Part shown: positions 1 to 6,944 of the stretch, one piece after another | How positions within the stretch are numbered: position 1 is the stretch's first letter | How the letters are laid out: every line of letters begins with the position of its first letter | Assembly (NCBI GenBank): GCA_023427545.1 | Contig: JAEZBF010000329.1 | Coordinates: forward strand, 1-7,973 | DNA from: Pseudomonadota bacterium | Lineage (GTDB): Bacteria; Pseudomonadota; Alphaproteobacteria; Rhizobiales; Devosiaceae | Length of the DNA: 7,973 nucleotides | Direction of reading: 5' to 3' | Translations under genes and position numbers: made by a program | The notes under the pieces: generated by a model | What the model was told of the DNA's origin: nothing | Database searches by the model: none | What the model saw: only the letters and a program-made list of their open reading frames with translations

Positions 1-767
1 GCCTGCCGCTACCGACCCGTTCCCTTGCCGCGACCAACCTGGCCACTGCGCCGCGTCGCGACGTCCGCCCCATTGTCTTCGGCGTCAGCTTCACCCTCAG
101 TGCCGGGGACGGGCTCGGGGTGATTGGTCCTTCCGGGTCGGGGAAATCCAGCCTGGCGCGTGCCCTTGTCGGCGTGTGGCCGGCCCTGGGCGGTGAGATC
201 CGCCTCGATGGCTCCGAGCTTGGTCACTATGATCCCGAACGCCTCGGCAGCGCGATCGGCTACCTGCCTCAGCAGGTCGAGCTCTTCGATGGCACCATCG
301 CGGAAAACATCGCCCGCTTCAGTTTCGATCGTACCGATGAGGCGGTGCTCGCCGCGGCGGCCGCGGCGGCCTGCCACGATATGATCGCCGCCCTTCCGGA
401 GGGATATGACACCCGCATCGGTGAGCGAGGGGCGGCCCTCTCAGCAGGACAGCGCCAGCGCGTCGGACTCGCGCGCGCGCTTTACGGGAACCCATTCCTC
501 GTTGTTCTCGACGAGCCCAATTCCAACCTGGATGCTGACGGCGACGCGGCCCTCACCCAGGCCCTCCAGGGCGTTCGCGCCCGCGGCGGCATCGTTGTTG
601 TCGTCGCTCATCGGCCAAGTGCGATCGCCGCCATGAACAAGGTTCTCCTCCTCCAGAATGGACGGCAGGTCGCGTTCGGGCCCAAGGACGAGGTGCTGCG
701 CCAGCTCGCTAGGCCGGCCCCGCCGGCCTTGGTTGAAAATCTCCACGGAGGGATGCGCTTTGGCTGA
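1..767 (+). CDS. Type I secretion system ABC ATPase, PrtD/AprD-like (5'-truncated, C-terminal part)
   Basis: This is the ATP-binding half of an inner-membrane ABC protein that powers one-step export of unfolded proteins through a type I secretion channel. The reading frame enters at base 3 and 254 residues are visible. Family members are about 570-580 residues long, so the N-terminal transmembrane domain lies beyond the left edge. Numbering from the first visible codon, I see Walker A GPSGSGKS (42-49), a Q-loop in GYLPQQVELFDGTIAENI, the signature LSAGQRQRVGLARAL, Walker B LVVLDEP with the catalytic Glu, a D-loop NSNLD and the H-loop AHRPS. The phrases LFDGTIAENIARF and DEPNSNLD are typical of the PrtD/AprD/HasD group rather than of MsbA- or HlyB-type exporters. 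The GTG at 120 falls inside this domain just before Walker A and is not a gene start. The stop overlaps the start of the HlyD-family gene, so the two are one operon. The exported substrate cannot be read from this part. All ATPase motifs look intact. Confidence 0.93.
   Translation, partial: LPLPTRSLAATNLATAPRRDVRPIVFGVSFTLSAGDGLGVIGPSGSGKSSLARALVGVWPALGGEIRLDGSELGHYDPERLGSAIGYLPQQVELFDGTIAENIARFSFDRTDEAVLAAAAAAACHDMIAALPEGYDTRIGERGAALSAGQRQRVGLARALYGNPFLVVLDEPNSNLDADGDAALTQALQGVRARGGIVVVVAHRPSAIAAMNKVLLLQNGRQVAFGPKDEVLRQLARPAPPALVENLHGGMRFG
351..371 (+). repeat. 9-base tandem repeat coding for an Ala run
   Basis: The unit GCCGCGGCG occurs twice in tandem (351-359 and 360-368), followed by one more GCC. 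It encodes seven alanines in the ATPase, in the helical stretch between the Q-loop and the signature motif. It is in frame, so gain or loss of a unit would add or remove three alanines. It is probably ordinary low-complexity GC-rich coding sequence. Confidence 0.6.
747..751 (+). promoter_or_regulatory. Shine-Dalgarno GGAGG that decides the TTG start of the HlyD-family gene
   Basis: GGAGG lies inside the last codons of the secretion ATPase gene, eight bases before the TTG at 760, an ideal spacing. The ATG at 753 is in the ATPase frame and too close to use. The next in-frame ATG upstream (658) would give an N-terminus of about 34 residues that is only the shadow of the ATPase gene. The site implies reinitiation or coupled translation from the upstream gene. 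Confidence 0.75.
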
Positions 768-2073
768 GCCGCAACTCTCCGAAAGCCGCCGGAGCCTTGG
801 CCGCCATGCACTCTCGGCCGTGCTGGTGGTCGCGCTGCTGATCGGCGGCTCCGGCGTCTGGGCCGCAAATACCGAAATCACCGGCGCAGTCGTTGCGCCT
901 GCGCTGGTCGTGGTCGAGGGTGGCTCCAAGCTGGTGCAGCATCCCGAGGGCGGCGTCGTTGCAGAGATCCTCGTGCGCGACGACGATGTGGTCGCCGCGG
1001 GCGACCTGCTGCTTCGGCTCGATGGCACGACCGTCGTCTCCAATCTTGAGGTGGTGCTCGCCCAGCTGCGCGACGCCTTCGCGCGCCAGGCGCGACTCGC
1101 CGCAGAAGCCAACGGCGCCCGGCAGCTGGAGCTTTCACCACTCGCGTCGGAGTGGTCCAACGACCCAGGTCTCAACCGCCTGTTGGCCGATCAGGAGCGG
1201 CTGCGCCAAAGCCGGCAGGCTTCACTGGCCGGCCAGTTCGCGCGCGTCGATGAACAGGTTACCCAGCTCGAGCAGCAGATCGAGGGCCTGACTGCTCAAC
1301 GCGGGTCGGTCAGCGAACAGCTGGCCATCGCCAACGCCGAAGCCGAGGACATCGCGGGCCTCTACAAGAAACAGCTGGTGCAGGCGAGCCGCATCAATGA
1401 CATCAAGCGTCAGCAGGCACAGCTATCGGGCGAACAGGCACGCCTCGATGCCGAGATCGCAGCGGCACGGGCAAGCATCGCCGAACGGCGCGCACTTGCC
1501 GAACAGGCTCGACAGGAGTTCCAGTCGCAGGTGCTCAACGACCTGCAAGCCGTCAATCACGAAATCGCCGAGCTCCTCCAGCGCAAGATTGCTGCCGAAG
1601 ACCGCCTGACCCGCCTCGAAATCCGCGCGCCCATCGACGGCGTCGTGCATGAAACGACGGTGGAAACGGTTGGCGGCGTTGTCCGGGCAGGGGACACGCT
1701 GATGCAGATCGTGCCGAGGCAGGAGACGCTCTCCCTCGATGCCCACGTCAGCCCCCTCGACATTGACCGGCTCACCACCGGCCAGGCGGTTGTCCTGCGG
1801 CTCGCGAGCCTCGATGTCCGCACGACGCCAGACCTCAATGGCACGATCCGCGCGATCTCGCCCGACCTAATCGCCGAGCCCCGGACTGGGAACCACTTCT
1901 ACGCCGTTCGCGTCGACGTGCCCTCATCCGAGCTCGCCAAGCTGCCTCCGGACCTCAAGCTCGTGCCCGGCATGCCCGCGGAGGTCTTCGCCCAAACCGG
2001 CAACCGCACGGTCTGGAACTACCTCATCCACCCGCTCACCCAGCAGATGGAACACGCCTTCCTGGAAGACTGA
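760..2073 (+). CDS. HlyD/PrtE-family type I secretion periplasmic adaptor (membrane-fusion protein)
   Basis: This protein bridges the inner-membrane ABC ATPase and an outer-membrane TolC-like channel during type I protein secretion. With the TTG start it has 437 residues, normal for the family. A short cytoplasmic N-terminus is followed by one membrane anchor (about 18-35). The first biotinyl-lipoyl-like half is at about 58-92 (VQHPEGGVVAEI, then VAAGDLLLRLDG). A long Gln/Glu/Ala-rich alpha-helical hairpin, probably coiled coil, spans about 95-285. The second lipoyl half is at about 287-318 (IRAPIDGVVHETTVETVGG, then VRAGDTLMQIVP). A beta-barrel follows, with the family's conserved PGMPAEVF near residue 403 and a tail resembling the usual YLIHPL ending. 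It overlaps the ATPase gene by 8 bases and has a well-placed GGAGG, so the two proteins are probably made together. No outer-membrane channel gene follows; the next gene is convergent and starts on the other strand. That component is either encoded upstream or supplied by a shared TolC. Confidence in the family is high; the cargo is unknown. Confidence 0.93.
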   Translation: MAEPQLSESRRSLGRHALSAVLVVALLIGGSGVWAANTEITGAVVAPALVVVEGGSKLVQHPEGGVVAEILVRDDDVVAAGDLLLRLDGTTVVSNLEVVLAQLRDAFARQARLAAEANGARQLELSPLASEWSNDPGLNRLLADQERLRQSRQASLAGQFARVDEQVTQLEQQIEGLTAQRGSVSEQLAIANAEAEDIAGLYKKQLVQASRINDIKRQQAQLSGEQARLDAEIAAARASIAERRALAEQARQEFQSQVLNDLQAVNHEIAELLQRKIAAEDRLTRLEIRAPIDGVVHETTVETVGGVVRAGDTLMQIVPRQETLSLDAHVSPLDIDRLTTGQAVVLRLASLDVRTTPDLNGTIRAISPDLIAEPRTGNHFYAVRVDVPSSELAKLPPDLKLVPGMPAEVFAQTGNRTVWNYLIHPLTQQMEHAFLED

Positions 2074-2081
2074 GGCGGCGC

Positions 2082-3962
2082 TCAGGTGCTGCTGCCGCTT
2101 GCCACCAGCTCGTCCGGAATATCGTCGAACGAGGCGTAGTTCATATTGTAGAGGCGCGCATAGAGGCCGTTCTTGGCCATGAGCTGGTCGTGGTTGCCGC
2201 TCTCGACGACTTCGCCGTTCTGCAGCACAACGATGCGGTCGGCACCGCGGATCGTCGCGAGCCGGTGGGCAATCACGAGGCCAGTTCGCCCCTCCAGCAG
2301 CTTGACCAGTGCCTTCTGGATCTGCCGCTCGGTGTAGCTGTCGATGTTGGCGGTGGCCTCGTCGAGCACCAGGATCTTGGCGTCCGCGACCAGCGCCCGC
2401 GCAAAACTGAGGAGCTGCCGCTGGCCCAGTGAGATATTGCCGCCCCGCTGCTCGAGCTTGGTGTCGTAGCCCTCGCTCAGGCCCATGATGAAATCATGCG
2501 CACCGACGGCCTTGGCAGCGCGGATCACCTCTTCGCGGCTGGCTTCGGTCTTGTGGTAGCGGATGTTCTCGAGCACCGTGCCGGTGAACAGGAAGGGCTC
2601 CTGCAGCACCATCGCTACCTGCCGCCCCAGCGAGTCCTGCGTCAGGTCGCGGACATCGTGCCCGCCGACCAGAACCTGGCCCTCCCACACGTCATAGAAC
2701 CGGTGCACTAGAGCCATCGACGAGGTCTTGCCCGACCCCGTCGGCCCGACCAGCGCGACGGTCTCCCCCGGGTTGACTTTGAAGCTCACGTTCTTGAGCA
2801 CCGGCAGGTTAGCGCGGTAGCCGAAGGTCACGTTCCGGAACTCGACCGAGCCGTCCATGTCTTTGGGGAGGTCCAAAGCGTTGGGCTTGTCCGCAATCTC
2901 CACCGGCACGTCGAGCACCTCGGAGATGCGCTGGCCCGAAGCCATGGCGCGCTGCATCACCGAGAACTGCATCGTGAGCGAGCGGATCGGGGCGAAGAAG
3001 CGCTGGATGTAGAACAGGAACGCGACCATCACGCCGATGTCGAGGGCGCCGTTCAGCACCATCTGGCCGCCGACTACGATGACGGTCGCCATCGAGATGC
3101 CGGTCAGCGTATCGACGATCGGCACCATGATCTGCGAGTAGCGCGCGGCGACGAGGTGCGACTTGAGGTTCGCCATCGCCTTTTCTTCGTAGAGGTCGAA
3201 GTTGACGCGCTGCCGCTCCAGGCCCTGCACCGTCCGGACGCCGTGGATGCCCTCGGCCAGCGCGCCGTTCGCGACCGAGTTGGTCTCGTGAGCGTGCATG
3301 AAGGCGAGCTTGGCGCGCGGCAGCCAGAAGATGCGGACGATGAACAGCGCCGGCATGGTGACGAGGGTCAGCAGGCCGAGCCGCACGTCCATCCAGAGCA
3401 ACGCGGCGACGATGCCGAACAGCAGGACGATATCGCCGACCGAGAGCACGGACGTCTCGAGGAACTCCTGCATCGAGTTCACGTCGCCCTGCAGCCGGCT
3501 CATCAGCCGGCCGACCTCGGTCTTGTCCATGAAGCTCAGCGACACCCGCTGCAGCTGCGCGAACATCGCGCGGCGCATGTCGAACAGCACGTTCTCGGCG
3601 ACGGTGCCGACCACCAGCTCCTGGATGTGGCTGGCGCCGTAGTTGATCAGCGTGACCAGGCCGAAGGCCGCGACCGTCCAGGCCAGCACCTGGCCGGTGT
3701 CGCCGGCCGCCATGCCGTGGTCGATGGCGTAGCGGATGATCAGCGGAATCGCGAGCTGGGTCGCGGTGAACACCAGCACCGCGATCACCGAGATCAGCAT
3801 CTGCCGCCGGTATGGCCGCACGAAGGACCAGATGCGCCGGACGATGCGGGGATCGTAGGCTTTTCCGAAGGCTTCCTCGTCAGGACGCTGCGAGCCGACC
3901 ACTGCCCGGGGTGGCCGCTTGCTGCGCTCTTCCTCGTCGTCCTCGATCGGCTGGGCGGTCAT
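2082..3962 (-). CDS. ABC exporter half-transporter with degenerate signature (BmrD/TM288/MdlB-like subunit)
   Basis: This is a 626-residue type IV (MsbA-fold) exporter subunit: one transmembrane domain fused to one ATPase domain. A charged N-terminal tail of about 45 residues precedes a roughly six-helix membrane domain (about 53-345, with clear hydrophobic stretches near 55-78, 92-108, 172-190, 193-212 and 286-318). The ATPase domain (about 372-610) has Walker A GPTGSGKT (406-413), Q-loop Gln454, Walker B ILVLD534 followed by catalytic Glu535, and switch His566. The signature, usually LSGGQ, is ISLGQ (510-514), followed by RQLLSFARAL. A Glu-competent Walker B with an altered signature is the known pattern of the BmrD/TM288-type partner in heterodimeric exporters. 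Its ATG overlaps the TGA of the upstream exporter gene (ATGA, 3962-3959), and a GGGAG (3974-3970) lies seven bases before the ATG, so the subunits are likely translationally coupled. The substrate is not predictable: drug, lipid or peptide export all occur in this family. Confidence 0.93.
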   Translation of the reverse strand: MTAQPIEDDEEERSKRPPRAVVGSQRPDEEAFGKAYDPRIVRRIWSFVRPYRRQMLISVIAVLVFTATQLAIPLIIRYAIDHGMAAGDTGQVLAWTVAAFGLVTLINYGASHIQELVVGTVAENVLFDMRRAMFAQLQRVSLSFMDKTEVGRLMSRLQGDVNSMQEFLETSVLSVGDIVLLFGIVAALLWMDVRLGLLTLVTMPALFIVRIFWLPRAKLAFMHAHETNSVANGALAEGIHGVRTVQGLERQRVNFDLYEEKAMANLKSHLVAARYSQIMVPIVDTLTGISMATVIVVGGQMVLNGALDIGVMVAFLFYIQRFFAPIRSLTMQFSVMQRAMASGQRISEVLDVPVEIADKPNALDLPKDMDGSVEFRNVTFGYRANLPVLKNVSFKVNPGETVALVGPTGSGKTSSMALVHRFYDVWEGQVLVGGHDVRDLTQDSLGRQVAMVLQEPFLFTGTVLENIRYHKTEASREEVIRAAKAVGAHDFIMGLSEGYDTKLEQRGGNISLGQRQLLSFARALVADAKILVLDEATANIDSYTERQIQKALVKLLEGRTGLVIAHRLATIRGADRIVVLQNGEVVESGNHDQLMAKNGLYARLYNMNYASFDDIPDELVASGSST

Positions 3963-5830
3963 TCTGCGGCTCCCGCCTGGCCTTGCATGGCATCGGCCTC
4001 AGGCCGCACCTGCAGGTCGTAGAGCGCCCGGTAGCGGCCGCCTTTCATCAGCAGTTCGTCGTGCGTGCCGCGCTCGACCACGTGTCCGCCCTCGATGAAG
4101 ATGATCTGGTCGGCGTGCATCAGCGAGCTCAGCCGATGCGAGATGACGAGCGTGACGCGGTCCTTGGCGAAGCGCTTCATCGCGCTGCGGATGCGCTGCT
4201 CGGTGGCGGCGTCGATCGCAGCTGTGGAATCGTCGAACACCATGATCGCCGGCTTGAGGATGAGGCTGCGGGCGATCGAGAGGCGCTGACGCTGCCCGCC
4301 CGAGAGCGAGACGCCGCGCTCGCCGACCACCGTGCCGTACCCCGCGGGCAGGCCGGCGACGTAGTTGTGGAGCTGCGCCGATTCCGAAGCGCGGGTGATC
4401 CGCTGCTCCTTGGCCCACGGGTTGCCGTAGGCGATATTGTTCTCGATCGTCGTCGTGAACAGGAACGAGTCCTGCTGCACGACCCCGACCGCCTTGCGCA
4501 ACGAAGTCAGCGACACCGACCGGATGTCCTGCCCGTCGATCGAGATCGACCCGCCGGTCACGTCATAAAACCGCGGGATCAGGTGGGCGATCGTGGACTT
4601 GCCGCTGCCCGGCGGACCGACGATGCCGATCGTTTCGCCCCGGCGCGCCTCGAAGCTCACCCCGCTCAGCACCGTCCGGTTCGGAGCGCTGGGATAGGCA
4701 AAGCTCACGTTGTCGAACTTCAGCGTGCCTTCGCTGACCACCAGGTCCTTGGCGCCGGGCTCGTCCTTGATGGTGAGCTCGAGGTCGAGCAGCTGGAACA
4801 GCCGCGAGCCGCACGTCGAGGCGCGCGCGAACGAGTTGACCAGCAGCCCGAGCTGACGCACCGGCATCTGCAGGATGGTCATGAAGGTGAGGAACGAGGC
4901 GAGCGTGCCCACGCTGATCTCGCCGGCGATGACCTTGTTGCCGCCCACCCAGAGCACCAGCCCCATGGCGAAGAAGAACGAGAAGTTCATCGCGCTGGTA
5001 TTGGTCACCCGGATGCGGGTGCGCTCGTGCGCCAGGCTCACGGCGCTCTTGGACGCCGCATCGAACTTGCCGAGCTCATGCAGTTGCGCCGCGAAGGCCC
5101 GCACGACGCGGATGCCGCCGAGGTTCTCGTCCATCACCCGCGAGAGCACCTGCAGGCGTTCCTGCAGCACGAGCCAGGTCGCCCGCAGCGTCAGTTGCGC
5201 GACCGACGAACGCCAGGCGACGAACGGAACGAACGACAGCGCCAGGAGCCCGAGCACCAGGTCGGTCGAGATCAACATGTAGGCGCCGACGCCGATCAGG
5301 ACGGTGAGCAGCACCAGCCGGACCAGTCCGGTCGAAAAGAACATCCGGACGCCGTCGATATCGAGGATGCCCATCATGATCAGGTCGCCCGAGTGGACGC
5401 TGTCGTGGAACGAGAAGCTCAGCCGCTGCACCTTTTCGTAGCAGGCGAGGCGGAGCTCGTAGGCGCAATGATGACCGACCGACTCGCTGAAGTAGTTCTG
5501 CAGCAGCGTGAACAGCCCGCGCAGCACCGAGACCACCAGCAGCAGGATCGCCGTGCTCCACAGCGCGCTCTCCGCCGCCGCTCCGGCGTCGCCGGCCGAC
5601 ACGATGCCCTGCGCTTCATCGACTGCCCGTCCGAGCAGCCGCGGGATCATGAGCTGCAGGCTAGCGGCGATGAAGGTGGAGACGATCGTGATCGTCACCT
5701 GCCAGGGATGGCGAAGGTTGAGCGAGACAATGCGCATCAGCGTCGACACGCCCTTGCCGAGCGCGATTGCCGGGATGTGGTGGAACGGATTGTCGCGCTT
5801 GGCGGCGCCTTCGACCCCGGCGGTGCTCAC
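3959..5830 (-). CDS. ABC exporter half-transporter with non-canonical Walker B Asp (BmrC/TM287/MdlA-like subunit)
   Basis: This is the 623-residue partner half-transporter. The membrane domain covers about 45-335 (hydrophobic stretches near 45-63, 92-110, 165-186, 189-205 and 281-300). It ends in an ATPase domain with Walker A GPPGSGKS (405-412), Q-loop Gln453, a perfect LSGGQ signature (509-513) followed by RQRLSIARSL, Walker B IMVFD533 and switch His565. The residue after the Walker B Asp, normally catalytic Glu, is Asp534 (FDDSTAAID), as in TM287 and BmrC. In a heterodimer this Asp faces the degenerate ISLGQ of the other subunit, giving one weak and one consensus ATP site. The chosen start is a GTG at 5830 without a strong Shine-Dalgarno; an in-frame ATG at 5737 (residue 32) still precedes the first membrane helix and is a possible alternative. 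The gene is first of the pair, with a 161-base gap to the kinase upstream on the same strand. Confidence 0.92.
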   Translation of the reverse strand: MSTAGVEGAAKRDNPFHHIPAIALGKGVSTLMRIVSLNLRHPWQVTITIVSTFIAASLQLMIPRLLGRAVDEAQGIVSAGDAGAAAESALWSTAILLLVVSVLRGLFTLLQNYFSESVGHHCAYELRLACYEKVQRLSFSFHDSVHSGDLIMMGILDIDGVRMFFSTGLVRLVLLTVLIGVGAYMLISTDLVLGLLALSFVPFVAWRSSVAQLTLRATWLVLQERLQVLSRVMDENLGGIRVVRAFAAQLHELGKFDAASKSAVSLAHERTRIRVTNTSAMNFSFFFAMGLVLWVGGNKVIAGEISVGTLASFLTFMTILQMPVRQLGLLVNSFARASTCGSRLFQLLDLELTIKDEPGAKDLVVSEGTLKFDNVSFAYPSAPNRTVLSGVSFEARRGETIGIVGPPGSGKSTIAHLIPRFYDVTGGSISIDGQDIRSVSLTSLRKAVGVVQQDSFLFTTTIENNIAYGNPWAKEQRITRASESAQLHNYVAGLPAGYGTVVGERGVSLSGGQRQRLSIARSLILKPAIMVFDDSTAAIDAATEQRIRSAMKRFAKDRVTLVISHRLSSLMHADQIIFIEGGHVVERGTHDELLMKGGRYRALYDLQVRPEADAMQGQAGAAE

Positions 5831-5910
5831 GGGCAGGTCCAGACTATTCTAAGCCGTCGCCCCCGGGCGGCGAGGAACGAAGCGGCGCGATTTGTGACGT
5901 GCGGCGCCAA

Positions 5911-5937
5911 ATAATGCCGTTCGGCTACCGCTTTCAA
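5911..5937 (-). promoter_or_regulatory. Weak sigma70-like promoter candidate for the exporter pair
   Basis: On the minus strand TTGAAA (5937-5932) matches five of six bases of the -35 consensus. CATTAT (5916-5911) matches four of six bases of the -10 consensus, but the spacer is only 15 bases. It would give a leader of roughly 70-75 bases before the GTG at 5830. The match is suggestive only, and alphaproteobacterial promoters are poorly predicted by these consensus boxes. Confidence 0.2.
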
Positions 5938-5952
5938 GCGCTGACATGTCAG
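5930..5952. repeat. Two adjacent inverted repeats, including a perfect 12-base palindrome
   Basis: CTGACATGTCAG (5941-5952) is a perfect palindrome without a spacer, the shape expected of a site bound by a dimeric regulator. Immediately next to it, CGCTTTCAAGCG (5930-5941) forms a 5-base inverted repeat around a 2-base centre and shares one base with the palindrome. On the plus strand TTTTATAA follows. The palindrome lies just upstream of the candidate -35 box for the minus-strand exporter genes, so an operator is possible. No known consensus is recognised. Confidence 0.5.
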
Positions 5953-5991
5953 TTTTATAACGTTGTAGACGAATGGACGAGCGTTGTGTCC

Positions 5992-6927
5992 TTAACGCGG
6001 CAGGTCTCCGAAACGCAGCCGAAAATCGGAAACAGCCAGCTCGAAGCGCCGCAGGTTCTCGCGCGCGTAGCCCACGTAGTCGGCACCCGGCGCGGAGAGA
6101 TGCAGGGCCGAGACTTCCGACCAGAGCGCCTCGCGCAGCAGCGACGCGCAGGCCATCCCGGCATGATGACGTTTCTGTTCCAGGGCGGCCGCACCGAAGT
6201 ACGCATCCAGCAGCGCCTCGCATTCGGCGGCGCTGAAGCCGGCATTGGACGACAGGCCCCCAAGGTCGAACATCGCATTGCCCGGCCCGGCATATTCGAA
6301 GTCGATCAGCCAGAGCCGCTCGCCGTCGTCGATGAGGTTCGCCGGCAACAGGTCATGATGCGCGAAAGCGGGTATTCCAGGCGGCATCGTCGCCTCGAGC
6401 GCCGCCGCAATGCCGAGCAGCCGCGCGAGCTCCGGCACCCGCCCGGTGGGCGCCAGGATCACGCCATAGCCTCCGATCACCTCGAACACGTCGAAATCGG
6501 GCAGCCCCGGCACATCCATCTCGGTGTGAAATCGCCGCAGCAAAGCACAGATGCGCTTGATGTCGGCACGCACATCGTCTGCCCTCAGCACCCGGCCGTC
6601 GATGAACCGGGACACCATCATGCCCGGCGCGTCATATACGACCTCCGGCGCGAACCCGAGGTCATGGGCCGCCCGCGCCACCGTCAGCTCCCGGCTCCGC
6701 TCCACGCCATGGAATGGATAGTCCTCGCCGAAACGCACCGCGTAGCGGCCGCTGCGATCGGTGACGACGAAACTCGCATTGGAGAGCCCGCCCCCGAGCG
6801 GAGCAACAAGCGGTGCCCCGTCCCAGATCGGCAGCTCCGTGATCCGGCGCTCCAGCGCCTCCGCCTCGCTCGGCCCAGCCGTTGCCGGCGCGGAACCCTC
6901 TCGCATTCTTCTAAGTTGATGTTGCAC
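5992..6927 (-). CDS. Choline/ethanolamine kinase-like phosphotransferase (APH fold, LicA/ThiK group)
   Basis: This predicted cytosolic small-molecule kinase of 311 residues transfers phosphate from ATP to a hydroxyl group. It shows a glycine-rich loop GGGLSNASF (45-53), a YAVRF strand (62-66) with Arg at the nucleotide-contacting position as is common in choline-kinase relatives, the Brenner catalytic motif HHDLLPANLI (190-199; catalytic Asp192, Asn197) and the metal-binding segment LIDFEYAG (207-214; Asp209, Glu211) followed by a conserved FDLGGL. IDFEYAG favours the choline/ethanolamine/thiamine kinase branch over antibiotic-resistance APH enzymes. No signal peptide or membrane segment is seen. 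The GTG start at 6927 is preceded by GGAGAG at nine bases; an ATG at 6906 would remove only seven residues. It is divergent from treZ, 44 bases away, and points toward the exporter genes. The substrate is unknown: choline, ethanolamine, thiamine or another alcohol are all possible, and a resistance role is less likely but not excluded. Confidence 0.82.
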   Translation of the reverse strand: MQHQLRRMREGSAPATAGPSEAEALERRITELPIWDGAPLVAPLGGGLSNASFVVTDRSGRYAVRFGEDYPFHGVERSRELTVARAAHDLGFAPEVVYDAPGMMVSRFIDGRVLRADDVRADIKRICALLRRFHTEMDVPGLPDFDVFEVIGGYGVILAPTGRVPELARLLGIAAALEATMPPGIPAFAHHDLLPANLIDDGERLWLIDFEYAGPGNAMFDLGGLSSNAGFSAAECEALLDAYFGAAALEQKRHHAGMACASLLREALWSEVSALHLSAPGADYVGYARENLRRFELAVSDFRLRFGDLPR

Positions 6928-6936
6928 GCCGGTCAG

Positions 6937-6944
6937 CTCTCCTC
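6937..6944 (-). promoter_or_regulatory. Shine-Dalgarno supporting the GTG start of the kinase
   Basis: On the minus strand GAGGAGAG precedes the GTG at 6927; its GGAGAG part is nine bases away. The alternative ATG at 6906 has only AGAAG directly adjoining it, which is too close. The site therefore favours the GTG. It lies within the 44-base gap shared with treZ. Confidence 0.55.

Larger units (their letters stand above)
5831..5991. other. 161-base intergenic region between kinase and exporter genes
   Basis: No gene is visible here. The end next to the exporter start is GC-rich and contains an inverted repeat (5858-5869, CGCCC/GGGCG with a 2-base gap). The middle and far part (about 5909-5970) is noticeably richer in A and T than the coding surroundings and holds two adjacent inverted repeats. 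The region is both the 3' flank of the kinase gene and the 5' flank of the exporter pair, so it is the most likely place for an exporter promoter, an operator or a kinase terminator. No T-tract follows a strong hairpin on the minus strand, so I cannot call a terminator. Confidence 0.55.

Noticed and set aside
441..1175. A 244-codon minus-strand open frame across the ATPase-adaptor junction
   Set aside because: It is Ser/Arg/Ala-rich without a domain, and antisense to two well-supported genes.
3156..4022. A 288-codon plus-strand open frame opposite the second exporter gene
   Set aside because: It is His/Asp/Gln/Arg-rich low-complexity sequence antisense to transmembrane-helix coding and spans the ATGA junction of two real genes. 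No independent support was seen.
5846..5851. A TAGAAT -10-like hexamer on the minus strand 15 bases before the exporter GTG
   Set aside because: There is no acceptable -35 box 16-18 bases upstream, and the resulting leader would leave almost no room for a ribosome-binding site.
3812..5914. A 700-codon open frame on the plus strand covering the whole of the upstream exporter gene
   Set aside because: It is antisense to a gene with every ABC exporter motif, its product is rich in Arg, His, Asp and Gln with no recognisable domain or hydrophobic segments, and it crosses gene boundaries. It is a frame kept open by high GC at third positions.
5930..5960. A possible plus-strand rho-independent terminator (inverted repeats followed by TTTT)
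   Set aside because: The stems are only four to five base pairs once a realistic loop is allowed, the T-run is interrupted, and no plus-strand gene ends upstream for it to serve.
5992..6927. Reading the kinase as an aminoglycoside-resistance gene
   Set aside because: The IDFEYAG segment and GGLSN loop fit the choline/ethanolamine/thiamine kinase branch better, and the neighbourhood shows no mobile-element or resistance context.
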